From the NCBI GenBank assembly GCA_945883545.1, contig CAMCXT010000029.1, positions 1-36,148 of the forward strand: a stretch of DNA of 36,148 bases, given 5' to 3'. Shown piece by piece: positions 16,682 to 24,021 of this stretch (position 1 is its first letter; each line of letters opens with the position of its first letter). The notes beneath the pieces are model-generated. The model ran no database searches. It was given only the letters and a program-made list of their open reading frames with translations, and was not told the DNA's origin. Both the position numbers and the translations under genes were made by a program. The DNA comes from Chitinophaga pinensis. Lineage in GTDB: Bacteria; Bacteroidota; Bacteroidia; M30B66.

Positions 16682-17356
16682 CTAAGGTCGCTTAATGGGA
16701 TCATTGCCCATCATCACATACTGCAAAATATTTGCTCCCATCTTTAGGGCTTTCTGACGATTGGCTTCAGAGTCTTTGTGCACATTTTGATCTTCCCAAC
16801 CATCGCCTAAATCGCACTCAAAAGTGTACAATACGACCATTCTTCCCTGGTAAAACAAGCCAAATGCTTGTGCCGATTTACCATCGTGCTCATGTATTTT
16901 GGGCAATCCGGCTGGAAAATCAAATGTTTGATGAAAAATAGGATGCGATGGGGGAATTTCAATTAAATCTAGATCAGGAAAAATACGCTTCAACTGTGGA
17001 CGAATAAATGGATCCATCCCGAAATTATCGTCTACATGGAGAAAACCACCACCCGTTAAATAAGCTCGCAAATTGTCGGTTTCGACCGTCGAAAAAACCA
17101 CATTGCCGTGACCAGTCATGTGGATGAATGGGTAATTAAAAATCTGGGGATCGGCTGCATCAATAGTAGCAGGTTCTTCGGCAATGCCTGCATTTAGATT
17201 TCTGTTGGCAAAGGAGATCAAATTGGGCAATGATGTAGGATTTGCATACCAATCTCCTCCCCCATTGTATTTCAGCAAAGCAATTTGAAACGATCCTTGA
17301 CAATTGGCAGCCAGTCCAGAAAAAATTGCGAAAACAAAAGGAATAAGCCTATACAT
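16682..17356 (-). CDS. DUF4159 domain-containing secreted protein
   Basis: 224 residues from the ATG at 17356, which yields a signal peptide (YRLIPFVFAIFSGLAANCQG). The frame is open to 17413, but that start would overlap the AlkB-like gene and precede the signal. Body: ALLKYNGGGDWYANP, the FIHMTGHGNVVFS segment, GGGFLHVDDNFGMDPFIR and LPPSHPIFH-like IPPSHPIFHQTFDFP, all characteristic of DUF4159, which has a class I glutamine amidotransferase-like fold (ThuA-type). No enzymatic role is established. It overlaps or abuts the AlkB-like gene upstream, so the two are probably co-transcribed, and converges with the dioxygenase gene five bases away. Confidence 0.85.
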   Translation of the reverse strand: MYRLIPFVFAIFSGLAANCQGSFQIALLKYNGGGDWYANPTSLPNLISFANRNLNAGIAEEPATIDAADPQIFNYPFIHMTGHGNVVFSTVETDNLRAYLTGGGFLHVDDNFGMDPFIRPQLKRIFPDLDLIEIPPSHPIFHQTFDFPAGLPKIHEHDGKSAQAFGLFYQGRMVVLYTFECDLGDGWEDQNVHKDSEANRQKALKMGANILQYVMMGNDPIKRP

Positions 17357-17399
17357 GTATCTAAAACGATTGATCTTGAACAACGACCAAAAATAAGCT

Positions 17400-17990
17400 T
17401 TATTCTCCAACAAGAATCCGCCGAAAAGTGAGATTTATTCGAGGTCCAGCGTGGGCTCGTTTAGGCAATGCGTGTTTCCAATTCTTTTGCATGCCTTTCC
17501 CCATCAGCAATAAACTACCTGAGGTGAGCAAAAATACCTTCTTCAAGTCGCTTCGTTGGTTATGCTTCAAAACGAAATCTCTTGCCGAACCTAAACTCAA
17601 AGAAGCAATTATCGGATTCTCGCCCAATTCAGGCTCATCGTCGGCATGCCAACCCATACTGTCTTTTCCATCACGGTAAAAATTGATGAGCACCGAATTA
17701 AATTTAAGGCCTGTTTGCAATTCGATTTTTCCAGCAATCTCAGCTACCGCAATTGAGTATGGATTGGCAGCTAATGTGATTCCTGAATAAGAATAACTTA
17801 ATCCTTCCGACGACTGCCACGCCAACAATCTAGGTTGATCAACCCATTTACCGAACATTCTGATTTGAGGCTGAATCCAATCTGTTTCATTAGAAATTCT
17901 GTTGAAAAGTGATGAAGCATCTTTCTGTTGAAGAAAATTTTCATCATACCAACATTCATCTTCACATCCAATTATTGGGATTCTTTCCAT
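17400..17990 (-). CDS. AlkB-like 2-oxoglutarate/Fe(II)-dependent dioxygenase
   Basis: 196 residues. The full catalytic set of AlkB family DNA/RNA repair demethylases is visible: the iron ligands His115-X-Asp117 (GWHADDE) and His173 (WKHALP), and the 2-oxoglutarate-binding RINLTFR (Arg184, Arg190). The substrate-recognition part PRLLAWQ and FNSVLINFYRDGKDSMGWH match the ALKBH2/3-like bacterial group. It probably repairs 1-methyladenine and 3-methylcytosine by oxidative demethylation. Divergent from the small lipoprotein gene 62 bases away. No Ada-type operator was recognised. Confidence 0.92.
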   Translation of the reverse strand: MERIPIIGCEDECWYDENFLQQKDASSLFNRISNETDWIQPQIRMFGKWVDQPRLLAWQSSEGLSYSYSGITLAANPYSIAVAEIAGKIELQTGLKFNSVLINFYRDGKDSMGWHADDEPELGENPIIASLSLGSARDFVLKHNQRSDLKKVFLLTSGSLLLMGKGMQKNWKHALPKRAHAGPRINLTFRRILVGE

Positions 17991-18020
17991 ATATAAGAAT
18001 CAAAACAAATCGTTTCTAAT

Positions 18021-18028
18021 TATGTTTG
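18021..18028 (+). promoter_or_regulatory. Candidate -7 box (TATGTTTG) for the small lipoprotein gene
   Basis: TAnnTTTG match in the short divergent gap, 23 bases upstream of the ATG at 18052. It coincides with an alternative ATG at 18022 that would add ten residues before the signal peptide, so the box supports the downstream start. No clear -33 element. Confidence 0.35.
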
Positions 18029-18051
18029 CTAACTTTTGTAAAATCAAAAAC

Positions 18052-18555
18052 ATGAAAATACTCTTTCAAATCATCGCCTTGTCGGTAATATTAGCCTCTT
18101 GCGGCTCCAATCAAACTATTACCTACACCTTAAAGGATATAGCTTTTTCTGCCGAAGGTCCATTGTTCGAAGGTCCAAATACTATGCAATATGAGTTGGC
18201 AAATGCGATAAACGATACTTTGAAAAAAGCAGGCTTCACCAAGGATCAACTTGAAAAAGTGCAATTAAAATCGGCATCCTTCAGCACTGCAGACAGTGTT
18301 GGTTTTGGGGCTTTCAATTCGATTGCACTTCAATTAACCGCACAAAACAGTTCGATGGTAAACGCTGCGATAATAAATCCGATCCCTGCAGGTGCTAAAA
18401 ACGCTGAGCTAACGGTTTCGAAAGAGGCCGAACTCACCGACTTTTTCATGCAAGATAAAATCTTCTTGGTAACAGATGCTAATCTTTCGAAAGACCAAGA
18501 TGCAAGTGCACAATTTAAAGCGAACATCGTTTTTGAACTAACTGTTTCAAAGTAA
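18052..18555 (+). CDS. Uncharacterised small lipoprotein
   Basis: 167 residues. The signal peptide has a clear lipobox at IILASCGSN-like SVILASC. The mature part is a mixed alpha/beta sequence without a family I recognise: ITYTLKDIAFSAEGPLFEGPNTMQYE, a helix ANAINDTLKKAGFTKDQLEKVQ, and a strand-rich end ANIVFELTVSK. The start at 18052 was chosen because it places the charged residues and hydrophobic run as in a normal signal peptide. It is followed after 5 bases by the DUF2147 gene, so both exported products are likely made together. Outer-membrane attachment is inferred; function unknown. Confidence 0.75.
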   Translation: MKILFQIIALSVILASCGSNQTITYTLKDIAFSAEGPLFEGPNTMQYELANAINDTLKKAGFTKDQLEKVQLKSASFSTADSVGFGAFNSIALQLTAQNSSMVNAAIINPIPAGAKNAELTVSKEAELTDFFMQDKIFLVTDANLSKDQDASAQFKANIVFELTVSK

Positions 18556-18560
18556 TCATT

Positions 18561-19019
18561 ATGAAAAATCTCTTGTTGTTGGTGTTAAGCACCTTTACAT
18601 TATTTGCCCATTCAATTTCTGCACAAGATCAAGGCGATCGGATTATAGGAATTTGGGAACCTAGCAATGGTAAAGCGCGCGTGAAAATTGAAAAGATTGG
18701 AACACGCTATTATGGTAAAATTGTTTGGCTCAAAGAACCCAATGATCCTGAAACAGGAAAGCCAAAAGTTGACAAAAACAATTCTGACGCTAACCTGCAA
18801 ACCGTTCCATTGAAAGGCTACAGACTTCTAAAGGACTTCAACTTTAAAAGCGGAAACGAATGGGATGGTGGAACTATTTATGATCCAGAAAACGGAAGCA
18901 CTTACGATTGTGTTATCACAATGAAAGACAACAACACACTCGACATCAGAGGCTTCATAGGAATTTCTGCATTTGGAAGAACAGATGTTTGGAAACGCCT
19001 GCAAACGCAGAAGAAGTGA
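18561..19019 (+). CDS. DUF2147 domain-containing secreted protein
   Basis: 152 residues with a signal peptide ending near AHSISAQD. The mature protein shows the DUF2147 sequence path: IIGIWEPSNGKARVKI, YYGKIVWLKEP, the acidic linker, and GGTIYDPENGSTYDCVI followed by LDIRGFIGISAFGRTDVWKR. The family forms a small beta-barrel resembling lipocalins and is widespread in Proteobacteria and Bacteroidota; its ligand is unknown. Its stop codon overlaps the start of the next gene (TGATG), so the downstream barrel protein is translationally coupled. Confidence 0.87.
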   Translation: MKNLLLLVLSTFTLFAHSISAQDQGDRIIGIWEPSNGKARVKIEKIGTRYYGKIVWLKEPNDPETGKPKVDKNNSDANLQTVPLKGYRLLKDFNFKSGNEWDGGTIYDPENGSTYDCVITMKDNNTLDIRGFIGISAFGRTDVWKRLQTQKK

Positions 19020-20092
19020 TGAGAAATTGGCTGCTTTTATTGGTTTTTGTCCCTGGCTTCCTTTTCGCACAACCTGATTCTACAGCTGCAGCAGAAGATT
19101 ATAGTCAGTACGAAAACCTCGACTTTGCTGATGAAGGTGCAAAAAGGTATTGTACCTCAAAAGTGCTGGATTTAAGTCCGCAGAAACTAATTTCGGTTGG
19201 CTTCGATTTTCAAGGACCCTATGAACTTGAAGAAGCAGGTAAAGGAAAAACCAATTTCGATTATTCGAGTGGTGAAAGACTCCAATTTAATATTCCTGTA
19301 ATTTCTAAGAACAGTGTTATTGTTCAAGCTGGCTTAAATTATGCTGCCCAGCGATACTCTGGAACTGCTGATTCAAAGGCTGTTTTAGGGCGTAATTTAT
19401 TGGAGAATGGACTTACAACAATTGGCTTGAACCTCACGGTTTTTAAGCCTTTAAATGAAAAAAGATTTCTGCTTTTCCAAGGTTCTTCAGACTTAAATGG
19501 AGATTATTCATTCAATAAATTCCTCAATCTAAAATTCTTGAAGTATTCAGCTGCTTTGGTTTATGGCTGGAAAATGCACGAGAGACTCATGTATGGATTT
19601 GGTTTGTCGCGAACCTACAGAGTGGGAGAAATGAATTACATCCCAGTATTTCTGTACAATTACACTGCGCCAAATCGGAAATGGGGAGCTGAAGTACTCT
19701 TCCCTGCAAGAGCCCATTACCGTCGTACATTTTCGTCGAGAAGTCTGTTGCTGTTGGGCTATGAGCTCGAAGGACAAAGTTATCGAATGAATATAGATGG
19801 GAATTTTTCTTACCCAAACTTTGGGAATCCACTTACTGTTGTAGCTCCAATCAATGGAGCTGAACTTCGTCGCGGAGAACTGAGAATCAGAGCCGTTTTC
19901 GAACGATCGATTAAGAACTTCATTTGGATTTCTGCCCAAGCAGGATTCCGTTACAACTACAGTTTCAATGTGGATGAAGTGCCTAATGGCGACTTCTTTA
20001 GAGGTTTCTTCGGCGACCAAACCTATGGAATGGAGAATTTTCTCGGGAACACATTTTATTCTATGGTTAGCATCAATTTGGTGAGCCCTTAG
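19019..20092 (+). CDS. Outer-membrane beta-barrel candidate (DUF6268-like)
   Basis: 357 residues from the ATG at 19019, which overlaps the DUF2147 stop by one base and gives a proper signal peptide (NWLLLLVFVPGFLFAQ). A longer frame from 18908 runs through the DUF2147 gene and was discarded. After an acidic N-terminal linker the sequence is a series of amphipathic strands with aromatic girdles (FNIPVISKNSVIVQAGLNYA, AALVYGWKMHERLMYGFGLSR, SMVSINLVSP). This suggests a monomeric outer-membrane barrel; the DUF6268 assignment is from overall resemblance and is less certain than the barrel call. Function unknown. Confidence 0.75.
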   Translation: MRNWLLLLVFVPGFLFAQPDSTAAAEDYSQYENLDFADEGAKRYCTSKVLDLSPQKLISVGFDFQGPYELEEAGKGKTNFDYSSGERLQFNIPVISKNSVIVQAGLNYAAQRYSGTADSKAVLGRNLLENGLTTIGLNLTVFKPLNEKRFLLFQGSSDLNGDYSFNKFLNLKFLKYSAALVYGWKMHERLMYGFGLSRTYRVGEMNYIPVFLYNYTAPNRKWGAEVLFPARAHYRRTFSSRSLLLLGYELEGQSYRMNIDGNFSYPNFGNPLTVVAPINGAELRRGELRIRAVFERSIKNFIWISAQAGFRYNYSFNVDEVPNGDFFRGFFGDQTYGMENFLGNTFYSMVSINLVSP

Positions 20093-20124
20093 TGGCGCTT
20101 CACTAGAATAGGTATTTTCGCCGC

Positions 20125-21393
20125 ATGAATGCAGAACCGATCGTTGTTACCGGAATCGGAATCCTATCCCCGGTAGGGAAAAATGTACAAGAAAACTGGA
20201 ATTCTTTGCGCAATGGAATTTCGGGTGTAAAAGCAATTTCACGCTTTGATTCTGCGCCGTTTAACACGCATTTTGCTGCTGAAATAGAAGGATTTGACCC
20301 TAGCGGGATCGACCATGTGAAACAGTTGCGAAAAATGGATCGATTGAGCTGGTACGCGTTGGCCGCCTGCGATGAAGCATTGAACATGGCGCAATTCAAT
20401 CAAGGGAATTTTAAGCCAGATCGAACTGGAGTTTCTTGGGCATCAGGAAATGGTGGAATTGAAAGTATTGATGAGGCGTTGGTAGCATATGCAACTGATA
20501 GATCAAGACCACGTTTTTCGCCCTATTTCCAATCGAAAGCACTGCCCGATTCTGCAAGTGGATGGATTGCTTCACGGTACGGATTTAAAGGTCCTAACCA
20601 ACTTTCTGTAGCTGCTTGTGCCTCGTCGAATGCAGCGATTTTAACTGCGATGCTTTATCTCAGAGCCGGACTTTGCGATACAATGGTTGCTGGTGGTTCG
20701 GATGCACCGATCACACCTTCTGTTATTGGAGGTTTCGGCGCGATGAAAGCCCTCAGCACACGGAACGACGCCATGGTTGAAGCCTCCCGTCCATTCGCAA
20801 ACAGTCGCGATGGATTTGTTTTGGGAGAAGGCGGAGCTGCTTTGGTTTTAGAGACTTTATCGCATGCAGAAAAAAGAGGTGCAAACATCCTTGCAGTGCT
20901 TTCTGGTTGCGGAAATGCGAACGATGCAGGACATCCTACAGCCGCCGATATGGATGGATATGGCACTTCGGCTTCAATTCGGATGGCACTTGAAATGGCA
21001 AAGCTGGATGCATCTGAAATTCAATTAATTAACCCACATGCTACATCTACGCCCAATGGAGATTCTGCCGAATACAATGGGTTTCACGCTGTTTTTAGCG
21101 ATTTGTTGAAGACCATTCCAATGTCGGCAACCAAATGTATGACCGGCCATTTGCTAGGTGCTGCAGGTGCAGTTGAAGCAGCATTTAATGTTTTGGCATT
21201 GCAGAATCAGGCTTTCCCTGCGGGGATAAATCACTTTGATACAGAAATCTCTTTCGTCAATTCAGGCATTCTGCTGTGTGGAAAAACCATGGAAGGCAAA
21301 ATCGATCACACATTAAGTCACTCGGCGGGATTTGGCGGCCACAATGCTACAGTCATTATCAGCGCTCCGCAAGCAGCACTTTCCAAGCTGTAA
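20125..21393 (+). CDS. Beta-ketoacyl-ACP synthase, FabF type (KAS II family paralogue)
   Basis: 422 residues. The Cys-His-His catalytic triad of elongating ketosynthases is intact: Cys165 (in VAACASSNA), His305 (INPHATSTP) and His342 (KCMTGHLLGA, with Lys337). The enzyme condenses malonyl-ACP with acyl-ACP in the cytoplasm. The nucleophile neighbourhood ACASSN differs from the usual FabF TAC-TG context. The gene stands alone, not beside acpP, fabD or rnc where a housekeeping fabF usually lies, so it is probably a second copy; a role in a special lipid or polyene is possible but no other such genes are nearby. The 3' end overlaps the convergent flavin reductase gene by 35 bp. Confidence 0.9.
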   Translation: MNAEPIVVTGIGILSPVGKNVQENWNSLRNGISGVKAISRFDSAPFNTHFAAEIEGFDPSGIDHVKQLRKMDRLSWYALAACDEALNMAQFNQGNFKPDRTGVSWASGNGGIESIDEALVAYATDRSRPRFSPYFQSKALPDSASGWIASRYGFKGPNQLSVAACASSNAAILTAMLYLRAGLCDTMVAGGSDAPITPSVIGGFGAMKALSTRNDAMVEASRPFANSRDGFVLGEGGAALVLETLSHAEKRGANILAVLSGCGNANDAGHPTAADMDGYGTSASIRMALEMAKLDASEIQLINPHATSTPNGDSAEYNGFHAVFSDLLKTIPMSATKCMTGHLLGAAGAVEAAFNVLALQNQAFPAGINHFDTEISFVNSGILLCGKTMEGKIDHTLSHSAGFGGHNATVIISAPQAALSKL

Positions 21394-22240
21394 GCGTATC
21401 GCCTTTGTCGAGCAAACTTGCAGCCACTCGGTGATGTGCGAAATCTGTGGTTGGAATATCCATCAACAGCAATGCATAGATTTCAGATTGCTTGAATTCT
21501 TGTAAAGATTCTTGATCGGGTAAAGCTTCTACATTTCCTAATTGACCAAGGTGATTGCCCGTTAAAACTGGTGAGAAACGAATGTCGGTTGGGATTTGAT
21601 CTACACCCATTCCTAAGGTGGTAAGTGGTTTTTCCACTTCGAACAGTGCATCACCATTTGCACGGCAATACCAATTTCCGCCAAGGCGCGAAACCAAGTC
21701 AATTTTGTGTTGATCGATCTGGTTGTTTTGATTCAATATAGCTTCATTGACGTGAATTCGCTTCACCAAACAAATTATCAAGTTCCCTGCACCACCTTGC
21801 TCTCCTAAAGCAATTACTTGTTGTACTTCACATTCAAATTGCACTGGACTTTCCGCAACCCTCGGTGGTTTGATTGTTTCTGATGGTATTGCAGTAAATC
21901 CAGACTTCTCAAATTCATTCACTCCTTTTTGGTATTCGGTGCTAGAAAGAGACATTTGCTGAACCATATCGTAGTTAACAACATTGATCACGACTTCGGC
22001 AACCTCCAAAACATTCTCTAGCGTGTGCTTGGTTGTATTATCGCGCACCCTTCGGGCAGGCGAAAAAATGAGAATTGGTGGATTGGCACTAAAAACATTA
22101 AAAAAACTAAACGGACTTAAATTCACCTCACCAGCAGCATTGATAGTACTTGCAAAAGCGATTGGTCTAGGTCCAACAGCAGCTTGAAGAATATTCTGTA
22201 CACCTGAAACAGGCATTTCGGAAGGATTGAACGTAATCAT
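21359..22240 (-). CDS. Flavin reductase-like domain protein (FMN-binding split barrel)
   Basis: 293 residues. The N-terminal 200 residues show the flavin reductase-like pattern: AAVGPRPIAFASTINAAGEVNLSPFSFFN, NPPILIFSP, DNTTKHTLEN, FVINVV-like VVINVVNYD and the later FECEV and LIICLVKRIHVNE. Members bind FMN and reduce flavin with NAD(P)H or act as oxidoreductases of unknown substrate. The extra C-terminal ~90 residues, after the conserved LGGNWYCR, are seen in the Bacteroidota subgroup. Tail-to-tail overlap of 35 bp with the ketosynthase gene; divergent from the DUF3276 gene. A TAnnTTTG box lies just upstream of its ATG. Confidence 0.88.
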   Translation of the reverse strand: MITFNPSEMPVSGVQNILQAAVGPRPIAFASTINAAGEVNLSPFSFFNVFSANPPILIFSPARRVRDNTTKHTLENVLEVAEVVINVVNYDMVQQMSLSSTEYQKGVNEFEKSGFTAIPSETIKPPRVAESPVQFECEVQQVIALGEQGGAGNLIICLVKRIHVNEAILNQNNQIDQHKIDLVSRLGGNWYCRANGDALFEVEKPLTTLGMGVDQIPTDIRFSPVLTGNHLGQLGNVEALPDQESLQEFKQSEIYALLLMDIPTTDFAHHRVAASLLDKGDTLTAWKVLLAER

Positions 22241-22244
22241 ACTG

Positions 22245-22252
22245 CAAATGTA
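22245..22252 (-). promoter_or_regulatory. Candidate -7 box (TACATTTG) for the flavin reductase gene
   Basis: TAnnTTTG match on the minus strand ending four bases before the ATG at 22240. A TTTG exists 24 bases upstream (22277-22280), slightly beyond the usual spacing. Would yield a very short leader. Confidence 0.35.
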
Positions 22253-22373
22253 AATGGTTGAAAGTGCAGATTAAAACAAAAATACAAATACATACATACA
22301 AAGTGATTTCTCTGAATTTCAGTATTTTATAAATCCAACAAAATCAGAACACATATTAATTAGATTTAATTGT

Positions 22374-22381
22374 TAGTTTTG
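22374..22381 (+). promoter_or_regulatory. Candidate -7 box (TAGTTTTG) for the DUF3276 gene
   Basis: TAnnTTTG match 33 bases before the ATG at 22415, a conventional leader length. No clear -33 TTG is seen in the AT-rich DNA upstream. Confidence 0.4.
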
Positions 22382-22414
22382 TGACACCTAAGTACAAAAA
22401 ACACTATTTAATCT

Positions 22415-22771
22415 ATGGAATTTAACGATCAACAAGATCGGGAAGAGATTTACTCAAAGCCTGTTCGTGCAGGAAAGAGGACTTATTTTTTTGATGTAAA
22501 GAGCACCAAAGGGGAAGATCTTTATTTAACGATCACTGAAAGCAAGAAACGATTTCGTGAAGACGGAACTTTCTTTTACGAAAAGCACAAGATTTTTCTT
22601 TACAAAGAAGACTTCGATAAATTCTCAGAAGGTTTGAATGAAGCGGTTGATTTTATTTTAAAAAATAATCGCAACCCAAGCAATGTATCAGCCAATGAAT
22701 CCTACAGCGAACCGGTTGAGGCAAAAAACAATGATTGGTCTAATATTGAATTTGAAGATTTAGACAAATGA
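22415..22771 (+). CDS. DUF3276 / PUR-alpha-like nucleic-acid-binding protein
   Basis: 118 residues. Opens with the family stretch REEIYSKPVRAGKRTYFFDVK, followed by DLYLTITESKKRF and FFYEKHKIFLYKEDFDKFSEGL, the beta-beta-beta-alpha PUR repeat. In Bacteroidota and spirochaetes single-repeat PUR proteins dimerise and bind single-stranded DNA or RNA (for example BpuR of Borrelia). The acidic, low-complexity C-terminus (about 90-118) is probably disordered. Monocistronic: it has its own promoter-like box and a terminator 23 bases after the stop. Confidence 0.88.
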   Translation: MEFNDQQDREEIYSKPVRAGKRTYFFDVKSTKGEDLYLTITESKKRFREDGTFFYEKHKIFLYKEDFDKFSEGLNEAVDFILKNNRNPSNVSANESYSEPVEAKNNDWSNIEFEDLDK

Positions 22772-22794
22772 CAACCCTTCTATAAAGAAATTTC

Positions 22795-22816
22795 AGCCCG
22801 ATTTATTCGGGCTTTT
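22795..22816 (+). terminator. Rho-independent terminator after the DUF3276 gene
   Basis: AGCCCG (22795-22800) pairs with CGGGCT (22808-22813) around a 7-base loop, followed by TTTT. It sits between converging genes; the minus-strand reading lacks a good T-run, so it mainly serves the plus strand. Confidence 0.75.
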
Positions 22817-22836
22817 CATTGATCCCAAAGGGTTTA

Positions 22837-23250
22837 TTAGCCTAGCAGAAGCAAACCAATTACAGCTGCTAAAAAATACGATACCAACCCACCAGCACCA
22901 GCATAATCTTTCGCGATTCTTTGTCCGAAGAACAACAATACCAACGAAATGGCTCCAAAAGCAACACCCCAAAATGCGGAGTTGTTTTTATGGTGGACTA
23001 GCAATTCAACAATTCCGTATGCTGAAAGCAAGCCTGAAGCAAGTTCTGTTAGGGTAATCAATATCAGCAGTAAGGGCACCAAACCGCTCAAGAAAGTGTC
23101 TTTAAAATGGCCAACCAGCCAACTTAAGTTTTCTCGAAAGTTGATGACTTTGTCAAGGCCGGATTGAATAAATAAAATGGCGAAAAATGACGCCAAAGCT
23201 AAACGGCTGTAGTAAAGACCCGTTGCGGAAATAGTAAAAGTTTCTTCCAT
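22837..23250 (-). CDS. DoxX-like membrane protein
   Basis: 137 residues with four hydrophobic segments (about 13-33, 55-78, 88-108, 118-136). The first holds SRLALASFFAILFIQSGLDKVINF, matching the DoxX/DoxD signature in which a helix containing F..G..K begins the family. DoxX-like proteins are inner-membrane components linked to quinone or thiol redox in some species, but most are unassigned. The neighbouring FMN reductase gene lies 80 bases upstream in the same direction and has its own promoter-like box, so co-transcription is uncertain. Confidence 0.82.
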   Translation of the reverse strand: MEETFTISATGLYYSRLALASFFAILFIQSGLDKVINFRENLSWLVGHFKDTFLSGLVPLLLILITLTELASGLLSAYGIVELLVHHKNNSAFWGVAFGAISLVLLFFGQRIAKDYAGAGGLVSYFLAAVIGLLLLG

Positions 23251-23269
23251 GACAAAATTGATATCCTAT

Positions 23270-23277
23270 CAAATGTA
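23270..23277 (-). promoter_or_regulatory. Candidate -7 box (TACATTTG) for the DoxX-like gene
   Basis: TAnnTTTG match on the minus strand 19 bases before the ATG at 23250. No -33 TTG at the usual spacing. Confidence 0.4.
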
Positions 23278-23330
23278 ACTGAAACTTGTTAAATCCTTGC
23301 AGTAAAAATGTTGGTTGTCGATCGCAGAAA

Positions 23331-23852
23331 TTAGAAATGGCTAAGTCCTAGCAATTGAATTTCCATTGTATCTCGTGTTTTTTGATCCGATACAATTCTA
23401 CTTTCGTTCACCAAACTTCTAATTTGGGAAATCGGCAATTTATCGTAATAAACATGCGATTTCAGGTATTGGAAAATCCCAGTTAAATGATCCATTCCGC
23501 GCAAATTCCCCGCTCTGCCAGAAGCAACACCTGTGAGGGCGACTTTCTTTCCTCGGTAAATTTCAGGGTCTGCACAATCAATGAGCATTTTCAAAATACC
23601 AGGAAAGCTTCCATTGTATTCGGGCGCGACAATTAATAATCGCTCGGAAGTATTGAAAACATCGTGCGCAAACTCTCTAAACGGGTTTTCACCTTTGCGA
23701 TAAACACTGTCATCCACTGGAAAAGATGGGAAATCGGTGAGTTCTACCAATCGACATGGTAAATTGTTCTTCATCGCAATTTCAGCATAAGTAGCTGCTA
23801 CACCTGCTGTAAAACTCCCGATTCTGTTGGTTGCACTAATAACTGTGATCAT
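23331..23852 (-). CDS. NADPH-dependent FMN reductase family protein
   Basis: 173 residues from the ATG at 23852. The upstream-extended frame to 23909 would add 19 residues ahead of the first strand and is not credible. Flavodoxin-like fold: ITVISATNRIGSFT (phosphate-binding loop), PVD...KGENPFREF, then the FMN-contacting APEYNGSFPGILKMLIDC motif and GVASGRAGNLRGMDHL. Members reduce FMN, azo compounds, quinones or chromate with NAD(P)H. The typical APEYN motif makes the family call firm; the substrate is not predictable. A TAnnTTTG box lies 14 bases upstream. Confidence 0.9.
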   Translation of the reverse strand: MITVISATNRIGSFTAGVAATYAEIAMKNNLPCRLVELTDFPSFPVDDSVYRKGENPFREFAHDVFNTSERLLIVAPEYNGSFPGILKMLIDCADPEIYRGKKVALTGVASGRAGNLRGMDHLTGIFQYLKSHVYYDKLPISQIRSLVNESRIVSDQKTRDTMEIQLLGLSHF

Positions 23853-23866
23853 AATTTGCTCTTGCG

Positions 23867-23874
23867 CAAATCTA
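23867..23874 (-). promoter_or_regulatory. Candidate -7 box (TAGATTTG) for the FMN reductase gene
   Basis: TAnnTTTG match on the minus strand 14 bases before the ATG at 23852, in the divergent gap with the T9SS protein gene. No -33 match at usual spacing. Confidence 0.4.
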
Positions 23875-24021
23875 AACATCAATCTGCAGAAGATGTTTGA
23901 AACTATCAAATTATATTTATCATGTAGGTCTCGACAAAACGTGTCAAATGATCATTTTTTTCGACCTTTGAACAACTCTCTGAAACCGACATACACCCGA
24001 CGGTTTTTAATTAAACTGAAC

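Noticed and set aside
19547-20020. 157-codon minus-strand frame opposite the barrel protein gene
   Set aside because: The plus-strand frame has signal peptide, coupling and barrel pattern; the antisense frame has no domain signature and no start context.
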